Below, piece by piece: positions 34,784 to 42,956 of a stretch of 47,077 nt of DNA (positions within the stretch are counted from its first letter, which is position 1; every line of letters starts with the position of its first letter). The position numbers and the translations under genes are program-made. Source of the DNA: a virus; IMG/VR virus record IMGVR_UViG_3300035659_000029, positions 1 through 47,077 of that record; one strand, 5' to 3'. The notes beneath the pieces are model-generated. The model worked only from the letters and a program-made list of their open reading frames with translations, had not been told where the DNA came from and made no database searches.

Positions 34784-34838
34784 TGGCGCTCATTGACCTA
34801 TTAGTTTAGGGAGAGCGCCATTCTCTCCTCTATTTTTT
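34784..34838 (+). terminator. Rho-independent-type terminator after the tube gene
   Basis: TGGCGCTC (34784-34791) pairs perfectly with GAGCGCCA (34813-34820), with a further inner CCTA/TAGG pairing, and a T-rich run TATTTTTTCC follows (34831-34840). It starts 16 bases after the tube stop. The T run is separated from the stem by about 10 pyrimidine-rich bases, so it may also act as a 3' end stabiliser. It probably separates the sheath-tube transcript from the downstream genes. Confidence 0.7.
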
Positions 34839-34910
34839 CCTCTAGTTAATCTCGTTTATTATTTATTGTCGAATTTTGTAAATTTACAGATCGCAAGATT
34901 GAACAATATA

Positions 34911-34979
34911 ACTGAAGATGAAAAATTTTCAGATGCTAAAAAAGTTCGAGACTTAATGAAAAGACAAAAAACTAGATAA
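34911..34979 (+). pseudogene. Remnant of the 3' end of the chaperone-like gene at 36378
   Basis: The frame ends TEDEKFSDAKKVRDLMKRQK then stop. The intact gene at 36378 reads AEDEKISDVAKKVRDLMKKA at bases 37528-37590, and the nucleotide match runs on after the remnant's stop to about 34995 (against about 37630) with small deletions. No matching 5' part is found. The rest of 34769-35018 holds only the terminator and no intact gene. Confidence 0.7.
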
Positions 34980-35018
34980 ACTAGAAAAGTATTTAAGACA
35001 ACAAGTTGCAAATTTATT

Positions 35019-36353
35019 ATGAATACAATAAAATTAAAATATTTAACCAGTAAAGAATCCAAAGACATAATTTTGAACTATATGAAAAATCAAAATAATG
35101 TAATTAAATTCTTATACAATAGATTACAAGAGAACAAATTACTCTCACAAGTACAACTCACGTCACTATCTAACACTATGAACAATATATTTATCGATAG
35201 CTGGTTTAAACAATGCGCGATGTATAAAGCTAAAAGTCTTAGTGATGAAAAAGTAATATTTGGTGGTAAGAAGTTGTTTTTTGAAAGAATGAAGAATAGA
35301 ATAACAAAAGAAGAGTTTAAGATAAAAAAATTGTTGCTATTATATGTTATAGGTGAGAGTAATTATTATGGTAATCGAAAGTTTGATTTTCAAATAATAG
35401 AAAATAATAAGTTAATATTTAAACCTTGTCTAAAAACTAAAATAGAGCTTCAATTACCCAAACTACGAAAAAACTATCAAAAAATTCTATTTAAACTAGA
35501 GCAAGCTACTAATGACAAACTATTGCCTGTAACTATTGCTTTAGACTTAGATTTTATTTATATCACTTTTGATGAGAATTTTCTAAAACAAGAAATTGCA
35601 AGCAAAGTTAAAAATAGAATTATGACTTTAGACTTAAATCCTAATTATATAGGCTTTTCTGTTATTGACTGGAAGAGTGAAGATAGCAAGAGTATAATAA
35701 AGACGAGCTGTATAAGTATCAAGCAATTAAATGACAAACAATTTGAATTAAAAGATCTCAAAGTAAGTAGCGAAGATAGTAGAATGAAATATTTAGTCAA
35801 TAAAAGAGTATTTGAAACATTTGAAGTAGCTAAATATTTAGTTAACATGGCTAGGCAATATCATGTAGAGAGTTTTGGTATAGAAGATTTGACAATTAAG
35901 TCAAGTGAAAAGGGAAAAGGAAGCAAGTATAATAGGTTAGTGAATAATTTATGGAATAGAGGGAAATTAGTAAGTAATATAGAAAAGCGACTAAATATTT
36001 GTGGTATTAAACTGTACAAGATATTACCACAATATTCAAGTTTTGTTGGAAACATAATGAATAGACAGTATTTTGATCCAATAGCTAGTAGCATAGAAAT
36101 AAGTAGACGTTGTTATTGCTTTAAAAATAAAATTAAACCTGTACTTTTTCCAGACTTTAAAAAGTCTATTAGTGTTATCACTAAGTCATTGGAAGAATTT
36201 AGTGATAATGTTGTAAAATTAGTAGATATTAAAGATTGGCGAGAGTTATATAGACAGGTAAAAAGCCTTAAATTGAAGTATAGGGTTTCTTTGAGTGATA
36301 AGCTTAAAGTTTTTAGATTGTTTAATAAAAAATCATTATGTGAATTTTATTGA
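35019..36353 (+). CDS. TnpB-like RuvC nuclease without the zinc finger
   Basis: 444 residues. The N-terminal ~190 residues fit the helical/OB part of TnpB-like proteins (NVIKFLYNRLQENKLLS, NIFIDSWFKQCAMYKAKSL). The RuvC triad is visible: Asp205 in MTLDLNPNYIGFSVID, Glu289 in FGIEDLTI, Asp353 in YFDPIASSIEISRR. Between the last two, where classic TnpB has a CxxC..CxxC zinc ribbon, there is only PQYSSFVGNIMNRQY, as in the zinc-less TnpB-related group. No TnpA transposase is present. RNA-guided cleavage is known for TnpB, so a homing-like role is possible; guide RNA and ends are not identified. It lies between the tube and the chaperone genes, with a duplicated gene end on its left. The Shine-Dalgarno is weak. 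Confidence 0.75.
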   Translation: MNTIKLKYLTSKESKDIILNYMKNQNNVIKFLYNRLQENKLLSQVQLTSLSNTMNNIFIDSWFKQCAMYKAKSLSDEKVIFGGKKLFFERMKNRITKEEFKIKKLLLLYVIGESNYYGNRKFDFQIIENNKLIFKPCLKTKIELQLPKLRKNYQKILFKLEQATNDKLLPVTIALDLDFIYITFDENFLKQEIASKVKNRIMTLDLNPNYIGFSVIDWKSEDSKSIIKTSCISIKQLNDKQFELKDLKVSSEDSRMKYLVNKRVFETFEVAKYLVNMARQYHVESFGIEDLTIKSSEKGKGSKYNRLVNNLWNRGKLVSNIEKRLNICGIKLYKILPQYSSFVGNIMNRQYFDPIASSIEISRRCYCFKNKIKPVLFPDFKKSISVITKSLEEFSDNVVKLVDIKDWRELYRQVKSLKLKYRVSLSDKLKVFRLFNKKSLCEFY

Positions 36354-36377
36354 ATCAATTACTTTAAAGAATGAACT

Positions 36378-37688
36378 ATGAATGAAAAATTTAATGATAT
36401 AAGATCCTTAATATTTGACGGTTTTCTTAAAGAAACTATCAAATTTAAGGATTACGTTATTATTATACGGACATTATTTTCTTTTGAAGAAGACTCTATA
36501 ATTGAAACTTACAAACATCTGCCAAACGAATACAATTTAATGGCAGCAATTGACACTGTGCAAAAATCTGTTTATTCTATAAACGGCTGTAAAATCACAA
36601 ATGAATCTAGAGATGTAATAAAAGACTGGCCAAAACAAATTATAATCAAACTTTTTGAAGAATATCTAAAGTTAGCAGATCGTTCAAGAAAATCAGCTGA
36701 TTTAATAAGCCAATTTATAGAAATTGATGAATCAAAATTGCGTTGGTCTGTAGTAAGAGCAACAAAATCAAGTCTTAATAGCGCAGTAATAACTGGTAAT
36801 ACAGATTTTGAATTCAAAGGATTAGCTTCATTACAACAAATCTGGATATATTTGAATTTACAAAATGACATTGCTGATGAAAGTAATCGAGGTTGGAAGA
36901 AAGCTGAATACATTAGTGAGATGATTTGTACATTCATAAATCCAAAAGCAATGCAAAAGATTCAAAATCAAAGAAAATTAACAGAAGATGAAGAAACGAT
37001 TAAGAAAGATAAAGATGAAATTATGCAAATTGAAAACAAAACAAATGAAAAGATTCTAATTGAAAACACTGCTGATGAACTGTTTGATACTATGAATAGA
37101 CGTCAGGGAGAATCAATAATGGATTATAAAGGTCGAGTTCAACAATTATTAGAAAAAGCTTTTTCAGAAGACGAACATGACAAAATTATAAGAGAACATG
37201 AAGAATATGAATTTGCGAAACAATTAAGAATTAAAAAAGAAAATGCAAGACGTGCAAAAATCATTTATGAACGAAAAATAACAAATGCAATTATAATTGA
37301 AACAAAAAACACATCAAATTTGCCAGTTGCATTTCAACAAATTACAATGTTAGAAGATGATTCGCCTGAAAGTCAAATAACAGGACAATGGATTGTTAAT
37401 AATGTAGATTACTCTGAAGTTGTAACTATAACATCATTTTTAATGTTGAAAAATAGAGATTCTATATTTAAACAAATCACTAGTGAAAATGAAGAAGAAA
37501 CTACAAAATATATTGAACAATATATAGCTGAAGATGAAAAAATTTCAGATGTTGCTAAAAAAGTTCGTGATTTAATGAAAAAGGCAAAAGAAGATGAGAC
37601 TAGATTAGATAAACGAGAAAGAGTATTATCAGGCAATAATTTTGAAAATAGACAACAAGAAATGATTAAACAAATTCAAAATGAATAA
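36378..37688 (+). CDS. Long tail-assembly-chaperone-like protein with charged C-terminal extension
   Basis: 436 residues. Residues 1-125 share the pattern of the next two products: a beta hairpin (KFKDYVIIIRTLFSFEED), an Ala/Leu helix, VYSINGCKI, then IIIKLFEEYLKLAD. This fits tail assembly chaperones encoded just before the tape measure. Residues about 125-195 are helical with several Trp. From about 195 to the end it is very charged and probably coiled coil (KLTEDEETIKKDKDEIMQIE, HEEYEFAKQLRIKKENARRA). Its 3' end is duplicated as a remnant at 34911, left of the TnpB-like gene. It overlaps the region before the next start. The tail-chaperone role rests on position and pattern. Confidence 0.62.
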   Translation: MNEKFNDIRSLIFDGFLKETIKFKDYVIIIRTLFSFEEDSIIETYKHLPNEYNLMAAIDTVQKSVYSINGCKITNESRDVIKDWPKQIIIKLFEEYLKLADRSRKSADLISQFIEIDESKLRWSVVRATKSSLNSAVITGNTDFEFKGLASLQQIWIYLNLQNDIADESNRGWKKAEYISEMICTFINPKAMQKIQNQRKLTEDEETIKKDKDEIMQIENKTNEKILIENTADELFDTMNRRQGESIMDYKGRVQQLLEKAFSEDEHDKIIREHEEYEFAKQLRIKKENARRAKIIYERKITNAIIIETKNTSNLPVAFQQITMLEDDSPESQITGQWIVNNVDYSEVVTITSFLMLKNRDSIFKQITSENEEETTKYIEQYIAEDEKISDVAKKVRDLMKKAKEDETRLDKRERVLSGNNFENRQQEMIKQIQNE

Positions 37689-37707
37689 TCAGATTAAGGA
37701 GAAAATT

Positions 37708-38154
37708 ATGACAAAAAAGTTTGATGATCCTATTTTAGCTTTAAATGCTATAGCTGAGTTAAGATTTAGATCAAAAGAAGTGCCTTTAGACGATCATATA
37801 ATTACTGTTCGCACGTTAGGTGCTAAAGATGAAACTGATACATTTGTTGAATGTATGTCATTGTGGGGACAGGCAATGATTTATAAACATAAAATTGAAA
37901 CATTAGTTAGAGCAATAACTCATATTGATGGTATATCGCTTGAAAAAGTTGATGCCACTGAAAAAAGAATAATTATTGAATCTTGGAGTCAGCAAGTTGT
38001 TGATGATCTATATATTGAATATGCAAAATTATTAGGCGTAACTGACGAATTTTTTGAAAAAATAAGAATGACTGCCGAGACAAATGTCGTAGGTTTTAAA
38101 GAAGCTCAAGCTCAAGCAAAAGAGATTAAAACAGATGAAAAGGAAAAAGTATGA
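37708..38154 (+). CDS. Tail-assembly-chaperone-like protein 2
   Basis: 148 residues. ATG 37708 is chosen because TTAAGGAG lies 6 bases upstream; an in-frame ATG at 37681 is inside the previous gene. It shares the module VPLDDHIITVRTLGAKDETD, LVRAITHIDGISLE and VVDDLYIEYAKLL with the genes on both sides. Stop and the next start overlap as ATGA. A programmed frameshift, typical for tail chaperones, is not obvious here; three separate paralogues may replace it. Confidence 0.62.
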   Translation: MTKKFDDPILALNAIAELRFRSKEVPLDDHIITVRTLGAKDETDTFVECMSLWGQAMIYKHKIETLVRAITHIDGISLEKVDATEKRIIIESWSQQVVDDLYIEYAKLLGVTDEFFEKIRMTAETNVVGFKEAQAQAKEIKTDEKEKV

Positions 38155-38534
38155 GTGATCAATTAAAAGCGTTAGATGTTTTAAAAACACTACAGTCGTA
38201 TGGTTATAAAGAAAGAGAAATTAAATTTGGTGATGTTAAACTAGTATTGGCACCATTAACTGCGATTGAAGTAGTTGATATTTTTGAAATAAGTAATAAG
38301 TGTGATGATGCAGATGCAAGTACAAATATGTTGAAAATACATACTGTTGCTAGATCGATAATATCAATAAATGATGTGAAATTGAATCCTAAGGGCATGT
38401 TAGACGATAAATTGAATATTGTGTCTTCATTTGGCGCTGAAGTTGTTGATTATTTATTTAATGAATATTGCATTCTTGATAAAGTGATTAAAGCTAGTGT
38501 TGATAAACGAGAATATGGTGAAAAGAAGGAATAA
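38151..38534 (+). CDS. Tail-assembly-chaperone-like protein 3
   Basis: 127 residues, ATGA overlap with the previous gene and 2 bases before the tape measure. Shared pattern: EIKFGDVKLVLAPLTAIEVV, ARSIISINDVKLNP, then AEVVDYLFNEYCIL. Immediate position before the tape measure is the classic place for a tail chaperone that coats the tape measure during assembly. Confidence 0.65.
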   Translation: MSDQLKALDVLKTLQSYGYKEREIKFGDVKLVLAPLTAIEVVDIFEISNKCDDADASTNMLKIHTVARSIISINDVKLNPKGMLDDKLNIVSSFGAEVVDYLFNEYCILDKVIKASVDKREYGEKKE

Positions 38535-38536
38535 TC

Positions 38537-41500
38537 ATGGCTCAAAGTAGTAGCAAGATAGTTTTAGATGTTGAATTTGGACCAATTGATCAAGCAAAAG
38601 TTAAAGAGCTTGGTAAGCACTTTAGTGAAAGTTTTCGCAAGGAAGCTAGTGCTGAGTGGATAGGTCTTGAAAAGTCAATTCAAAAAATAAAGAAAGACTA
38701 TGATACTGCTACTAAAGAGGGTGACAAAATTAGTTTGAAAAAGACTGTGTTAGAACAGAAAATTTTCACTAATATAAAAAAGTACAAAAAAATTCAAGAT
38801 GAGATTAATAAGACACAATTTAAGTATAATAAAAAAGATAGTGATTTTTCTAAGAAAAAGATGGCGTTAAATAATAAAATCAGTAAAGCTGAGAAAGACA
38901 TGTCTAAGTTTTCTGAAAAAGATGATGAAGAATCAGTTTTTAAATTTAATAAAGCAAACACAGATAAAGAACAAGCAATTAAAGATTTAGCAAGTCTTGA
39001 TATTGAACAACAGCAAACAGCTTTGGATTATGACAAAGAAGCAAAGTCATTTTTAGAAGATGAAATTCAAACTAAGAGTACATTAAGTCAATTAGAAAAA
39101 GAACAAAATGAGTTAAGTAAGAGTGATGTAGATCTTCAAGATTATAAAAATGGTTTAGTTGATAAAGAAAGAAATGCGACAAAAGAATTGAATAAGTTAC
39201 AGCAAGACCGTGCAGAGTTGGTTTCAGCTCTTGCAACCGAACTAAAAGCAGCAAATAAAGAGATGACTGATGAAGATGCAATAAAGCAAGCAAAACAATT
39301 AATATCGTATGATGCAAAACAAACTGATTTTGAAAAGAAGCATTATGGTTTGTTAAAAAAGACAAAACAGGCTAGAAAAGATGAATTGAAAACGATGATG
39401 ATGAATTTGAAGCTTCAAAATGCTGCTTTGTCGCAAAAAGGTGTTGGTTGGCTTGAACGCGGTAAGATTATAAGAGAAGAGAAAAAATCTTTAATGAAGT
39501 CTCTTGGCTTGACAAAAGCTGCTGCAGTTTCTGCCTCTGAAATAGGTTCAAAAGCCACTGAAAAATTATCTGATGTTGGAAATGAGCAAATGAAAGGTAT
39601 ATTGTCAGTAGTTAAGAGCTTGTCGGGACCATTGTTAGCGTTAGGTGGAATTGCTGGCTTTGTAATGACAATGTTGAGTTATAATAAGGAAACGCAAAAA
39701 GCAAGAAAAAATTTATTGACGTTAGGATTAACGTCTGGCAAGATGTGGGGAAATATTAAGAAAGATCAAATGACAGGTACAAAGTCAATGGATGGATATT
39801 TACATACCATGGAATCAATGTGGTCAAGAGCTGCTATAACTAATGAAGATGCATTGGCATATACAAATGATTTAGTTAAGTCTGGATTTGAACTGTCAGA
39901 CGTTACATCGCACAATGGTGATCTTATGGTTGAAGTCGAGCACATGGCGACTTTATCGGGACAGTTATTTGGTGAAATGGCTGATATTACAGGTCAATGG
40001 ACAACAGAGTTTAATAAAGGTACTAAAGAGTTGATGGGCACATTTGTTGGATTACGTGATGATGCCTCTAAAGCAGGTATAATGACATCAAGATTCTTTT
40101 CTAGTGTAATGAATGCTGCTCAAGGAATGACGATATATGGTACTAGAATCGAAGCTATATCATCAGCAATGTCTCAATTAGTTAAAGGTACTAAATTAGG
40201 TCAAAAAGAAGCTACATCAATGGCAACTGGTCTTGTGACATTGAACAAGACAATGAACAATCAACAAAAGTATTTAGTGATGCAGCAGACGGGTTCAATT
40301 AAAAAAATTGAAGAAGAAAGAGCAGCACTTGTAAAGTCAAATGAAGAAATTGAAAATAGACAAAAACGAAATAAAAAATTATCAAAGTCAGATGAAAAAA
40401 GACTTAAAAGTCAACAATCTAGAGTTGATGAATTGAGCGCAGCATTAAATGTAAACACTAATGAATTTGAACGATTTGTTAGAGGATTTGAAGCTTTAAA
40501 CCCTGCAGATCAGATAAGAGCATCATTAGAATCTGTTTTTAAGCAATTAGAAGCTAAAGAAGGCATAAAAATTGATATTGGTAACACGAAGCAACTTAAA
40601 GAGTTAATTGATAAATATGGTAGAACAATATTACCATTATTAGGAAAGCCTTTTGGCATTAGTGATGAGCAATGGCGTCTAATTGAAGATTTAACTAAAA
40701 AAGAAGGATTTAGTTTTAAAGGTCTTGGAAAAGAATTAACAGAAGCTGATAAGAAAAGACTTGAAGAGAGTGCAAGTAAACAAGCAAGCATAATCGCTGA
40801 AGGAACGAAACCTATACAAGACACGATTAAACAGACTATTCAAAAATGGATTAGAGGAATTTATTTAGGTGTTGAAAAGTTAGTTGCAATGTTTTCAGAC
40901 TGGATGGGTAAAGATTACAAAATAAGTAATCAAATGAAAGACGAAATGGAAAAACAATATACAGCTCATGCAGAAAAATTAGGTCAAATAAGAGAAACTA
41001 GTATTGATCTTCAAAATGAAACTAATGAACAGCGTAAAAAAGAATTAAAAAAGCAACTTGACGTATATAAAGAAGAAGATAAAGCTATAAGAAGTAATCT
41101 TCAAAAATTATCAGAAGGTAAAGGTAAAGTTGATGCAAACACAGGACAAGGTCTTGTTGGTAAAGTCATTGCTTCAATAAATCCTGCAGCAGTAACTGCT
41201 AGACAATATGCTAAACAGATGCTTGAAGAAGTTAAATCAGGTAAGACTCCGGAACAAATTGAAGAAGACAGAAAAAAGAAAGAGCAAGAAGCTCCTGAAA
41301 TAGGAGGATTTTTAAAGGGCGGTCATACTGGCTTTGCATTAGGTGGATATACAGGAAATGAAGGAACTCGAAATGACATTGCAGGATTAGTCCATAAAAA
41401 AGAATTTGTTTTTGATGCTCAATCGACAAAAAAAGCTGGACCAGATAATTTAAATTCTTTAATGAATACAATTAAATCAGGCAAATCTAGCCAAACTATG

Positions 41501-41695
41501 GATTCTTTTAGTATGACAGACTTACTTAATAAAATTTCACAAGCAACCCCAGTAGCTGTTCCTACTGCTGTCGGAGCAGCAGCTAAACCTAGTATTACAA
41601 ATCAAGTCACAATTAACATTAATCAAAAAGATCGACAAGAAATAGAACAAATAGTTTACAAAGTACTATATAATGACAAAAAGTCAGGATATTAA
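38537..41695 (+). CDS. Tape measure protein
   Basis: 1052 residues; AAGGAA upstream. Residues about 40-330 are strongly charged and coiled coil (NKISKAEKDMSKFSEKDDEE, KEQNELSKSDVDLQDYKNGL). A hydrophobic segment follows at about 362-382 (SGPLLALGGIAGFVMTMLSY). A Met/Ala/Gly-rich helical region (SRFFSSVMNAAQGMTIYGTR) and more coiled coil come next. The C-terminus has the usual tape-measure motif KGGHTGFALGGYTGNEGTRN, then IAGLVHKKEFVFDAQST, at about 926-965. It sets tail length: at about 0.15 nm per residue this predicts a tail of the order of 150 nm (inference). No lytic transglycosylase or peptidase motif is seen. Confidence 0.85.
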   Translation: MAQSSSKIVLDVEFGPIDQAKVKELGKHFSESFRKEASAEWIGLEKSIQKIKKDYDTATKEGDKISLKKTVLEQKIFTNIKKYKKIQDEINKTQFKYNKKDSDFSKKKMALNNKISKAEKDMSKFSEKDDEESVFKFNKANTDKEQAIKDLASLDIEQQQTALDYDKEAKSFLEDEIQTKSTLSQLEKEQNELSKSDVDLQDYKNGLVDKERNATKELNKLQQDRAELVSALATELKAANKEMTDEDAIKQAKQLISYDAKQTDFEKKHYGLLKKTKQARKDELKTMMMNLKLQNAALSQKGVGWLERGKIIREEKKSLMKSLGLTKAAAVSASEIGSKATEKLSDVGNEQMKGILSVVKSLSGPLLALGGIAGFVMTMLSYNKETQKARKNLLTLGLTSGKMWGNIKKDQMTGTKSMDGYLHTMESMWSRAAITNEDALAYTNDLVKSGFELSDVTSHNGDLMVEVEHMATLSGQLFGEMADITGQWTTEFNKGTKELMGTFVGLRDDASKAGIMTSRFFSSVMNAAQGMTIYGTRIEAISSAMSQLVKGTKLGQKEATSMATGLVTLNKTMNNQQKYLVMQQTGSIKKIEEERAALVKSNEEIENRQKRNKKLSKSDEKRLKSQQSRVDELSAALNVNTNEFERFVRGFEALNPADQIRASLESVFKQLEAKEGIKIDIGNTKQLKELIDKYGRTILPLLGKPFGISDEQWRLIEDLTKKEGFSFKGLGKELTEADKKRLEESASKQASIIAEGTKPIQDTIKQTIQKWIRGIYLGVEKLVAMFSDWMGKDYKISNQMKDEMEKQYTAHAEKLGQIRETSIDLQNETNEQRKKELKKQLDVYKEEDKAIRSNLQKLSEGKGKVDANTGQGLVGKVIASINPAAVTARQYAKQMLEEVKSGKTPEQIEEDRKKKEQEAPEIGGFLKGGHTGFALGGYTGNEGTRNDIAGLVHKKEFVFDAQSTKKAGPDNLNSLMNTIKSGKSSQTMDSFSMTDLLNKISQATPVAVPTAVGAAAKPSITNQVTININQKDRQEIEQIVYKVLYNDKKSGY

Positions 41696-41697
41696 AC

Positions 41698-42396
41698 ATG
41701 GCTATTAATGATGCTACTACTGGTTTAAAAAACACTATCAATACTATAAATGAACTTGATCTAAGACTACGTAAAAACACTGAAGCATTTACTAACAAAC
41801 CATTTCCTGCGCAAGTTGGTCAAGGAACTGTTACAAACAAAAAACCAATAATCTGGCAAATTCGAGATATTCCTGACAAATATAAATTGCCAGATTTAGC
41901 TATGAACATAAATCCCGATAGTTTAAAGTCAAGCTATAAACAACTCATTAGACGAAAAAGAACATTAGGCGGCTTTTTAGAAGAACATTGGGGAGAAGAA
42001 CTTGATTCATTATCTTTATCTGGAAAATCAGCTACTTTCTTCGGTGAATTAGGATTAACAAATAAGACACGAAGAGACACTGACGCTTATAGAGAGTTTG
42101 AAAAACTTACATCTATTTATAGAAACAATGGAACACTATATGATGAAAAATCAGGAACAATAGTTGCACAAGGTTCAATAATAATGATATACGATTCTGT
42201 TGTCTATAGAGGCTTTTTTGAAAGTTTTGAGATTAATGAAATTGCAGAAAAACAATTTAATCTTCAATACAGCTTGTCATTTAAAGTTTCACAAGAACTA
42301 TTTCCAGGTAGAATAAAATCTTTTATAAACACAACAACAGTTCTAAGACCTGGTGCAAACAAAAATGACGTTGTAACTTTAGATATAACAACTTAA
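41698..42396 (+). CDS. Hub-proximal tail/baseplate protein A
   Basis: 232 residues starting 2 bases after the tape measure stop. Key pattern: DLAMNINPDSLKSSYKQLIR, ELDSLSLSGKSATFFGELGL, EFEKLTSIYRNNGTL, GSIIMIYDSVVYRGFFESF and FNLQYSLSFKVSQEL. The next gene repeats this order closely, so the pair arose by duplication. Position between tape measure and gp27-like hub fits tail-initiation or inner-baseplate proteins that cap the tube. Confidence 0.65.
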   Translation: MAINDATTGLKNTINTINELDLRLRKNTEAFTNKPFPAQVGQGTVTNKKPIIWQIRDIPDKYKLPDLAMNINPDSLKSSYKQLIRRKRTLGGFLEEHWGEELDSLSLSGKSATFFGELGLTNKTRRDTDAYREFEKLTSIYRNNGTLYDEKSGTIVAQGSIIMIYDSVVYRGFFESFEINEIAEKQFNLQYSLSFKVSQELFPGRIKSFINTTTVLRPGANKNDVVTLDITT

Positions 42397-42404
42397 GGAA
42401 GTAT

Positions 42405-42956
42405 ATGCCAAACATCTTAGGATGCAAAGTTCCAGCTAAACCAATGTATTTTGAATTGGACATAGAAAATCCACCACCAGTATTGTCACTTGCAATAAAC
42501 CCAAATGAATTTAACAAAGCTCTAGCAAAATTAGTATCTCAAAGCAGACATAGATCAATGGCAAGAGATCGACAGCCTTATTTATATAACACTGTTTACG
42601 ATGAACTGGACACAATCTCTTGTTCTGGTTTGTCAGCGATGTTTTACAGCAATAAAGGTTTAACTACTGAAACTAGACGTGATTCAATTGGATTTAGAAA
42701 CTTAAATAGCTTAATTGAAATATACAGAAATAATGGCAGAAATTATGTTAATAAACCAACAAAAAACATATCTTTAATTAACAACAACAACGGTTTAATC
42801 AAATCAGTCGGTAGAGTCATAATTGCTTATGACGACATAATTTACAAAGGATCATTTGATTCATTAAGTGTTGATGAGACTGATCAAAAACCATTTAATT
42901 TATCATTCGATTTTCAATTTACTATCAGTCAAACAATTGATGCGAGAAATATATGA
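42405..42956 (+). CDS. Hub-proximal tail/baseplate protein B (paralogue of A)
   Basis: 183 residues; TAAGGAAG precedes the ATG. Matches the gene before it: LSLAINPNEFNKALAKLVSQ, ELDTISCSGLSAMFYSNKGL, NLNSLIEIYRNNGRN, GRVIIAYDDIIYKGSFDSLS and FNLSFDFQFTISQ. It lacks the N-terminal ~55 residues of paralogue A. It overlaps the hub gene as ATGA. Probably forms a related ring near the hub. Confidence 0.65.
   Translation: MPNILGCKVPAKPMYFELDIENPPPVLSLAINPNEFNKALAKLVSQSRHRSMARDRQPYLYNTVYDELDTISCSGLSAMFYSNKGLTTETRRDSIGFRNLNSLIEIYRNNGRNYVNKPTKNISLINNNNGLIKSVGRVIIAYDDIIYKGSFDSLSVDETDQKPFNLSFDFQFTISQTIDARNI

Noticed and set aside
34769-35018. tRNA or small RNA gene in the longest gap
   Set aside because: Only the terminator hairpin and the gene remnant were found; no cloverleaf pattern was recognised here or in other gaps.
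34859-35068. Minus-strand open frame across the gap before the TnpB-like gene
   Set aside because: It is antisense to the chaperone remnant and the TnpB start, and has no convincing start signal.
36378-38534. Programmed ribosomal frameshift in the chaperone genes
   Set aside because: No clear slippery heptamer followed by structure was found; the A-rich stretches near 38140 are not specific in this DNA.
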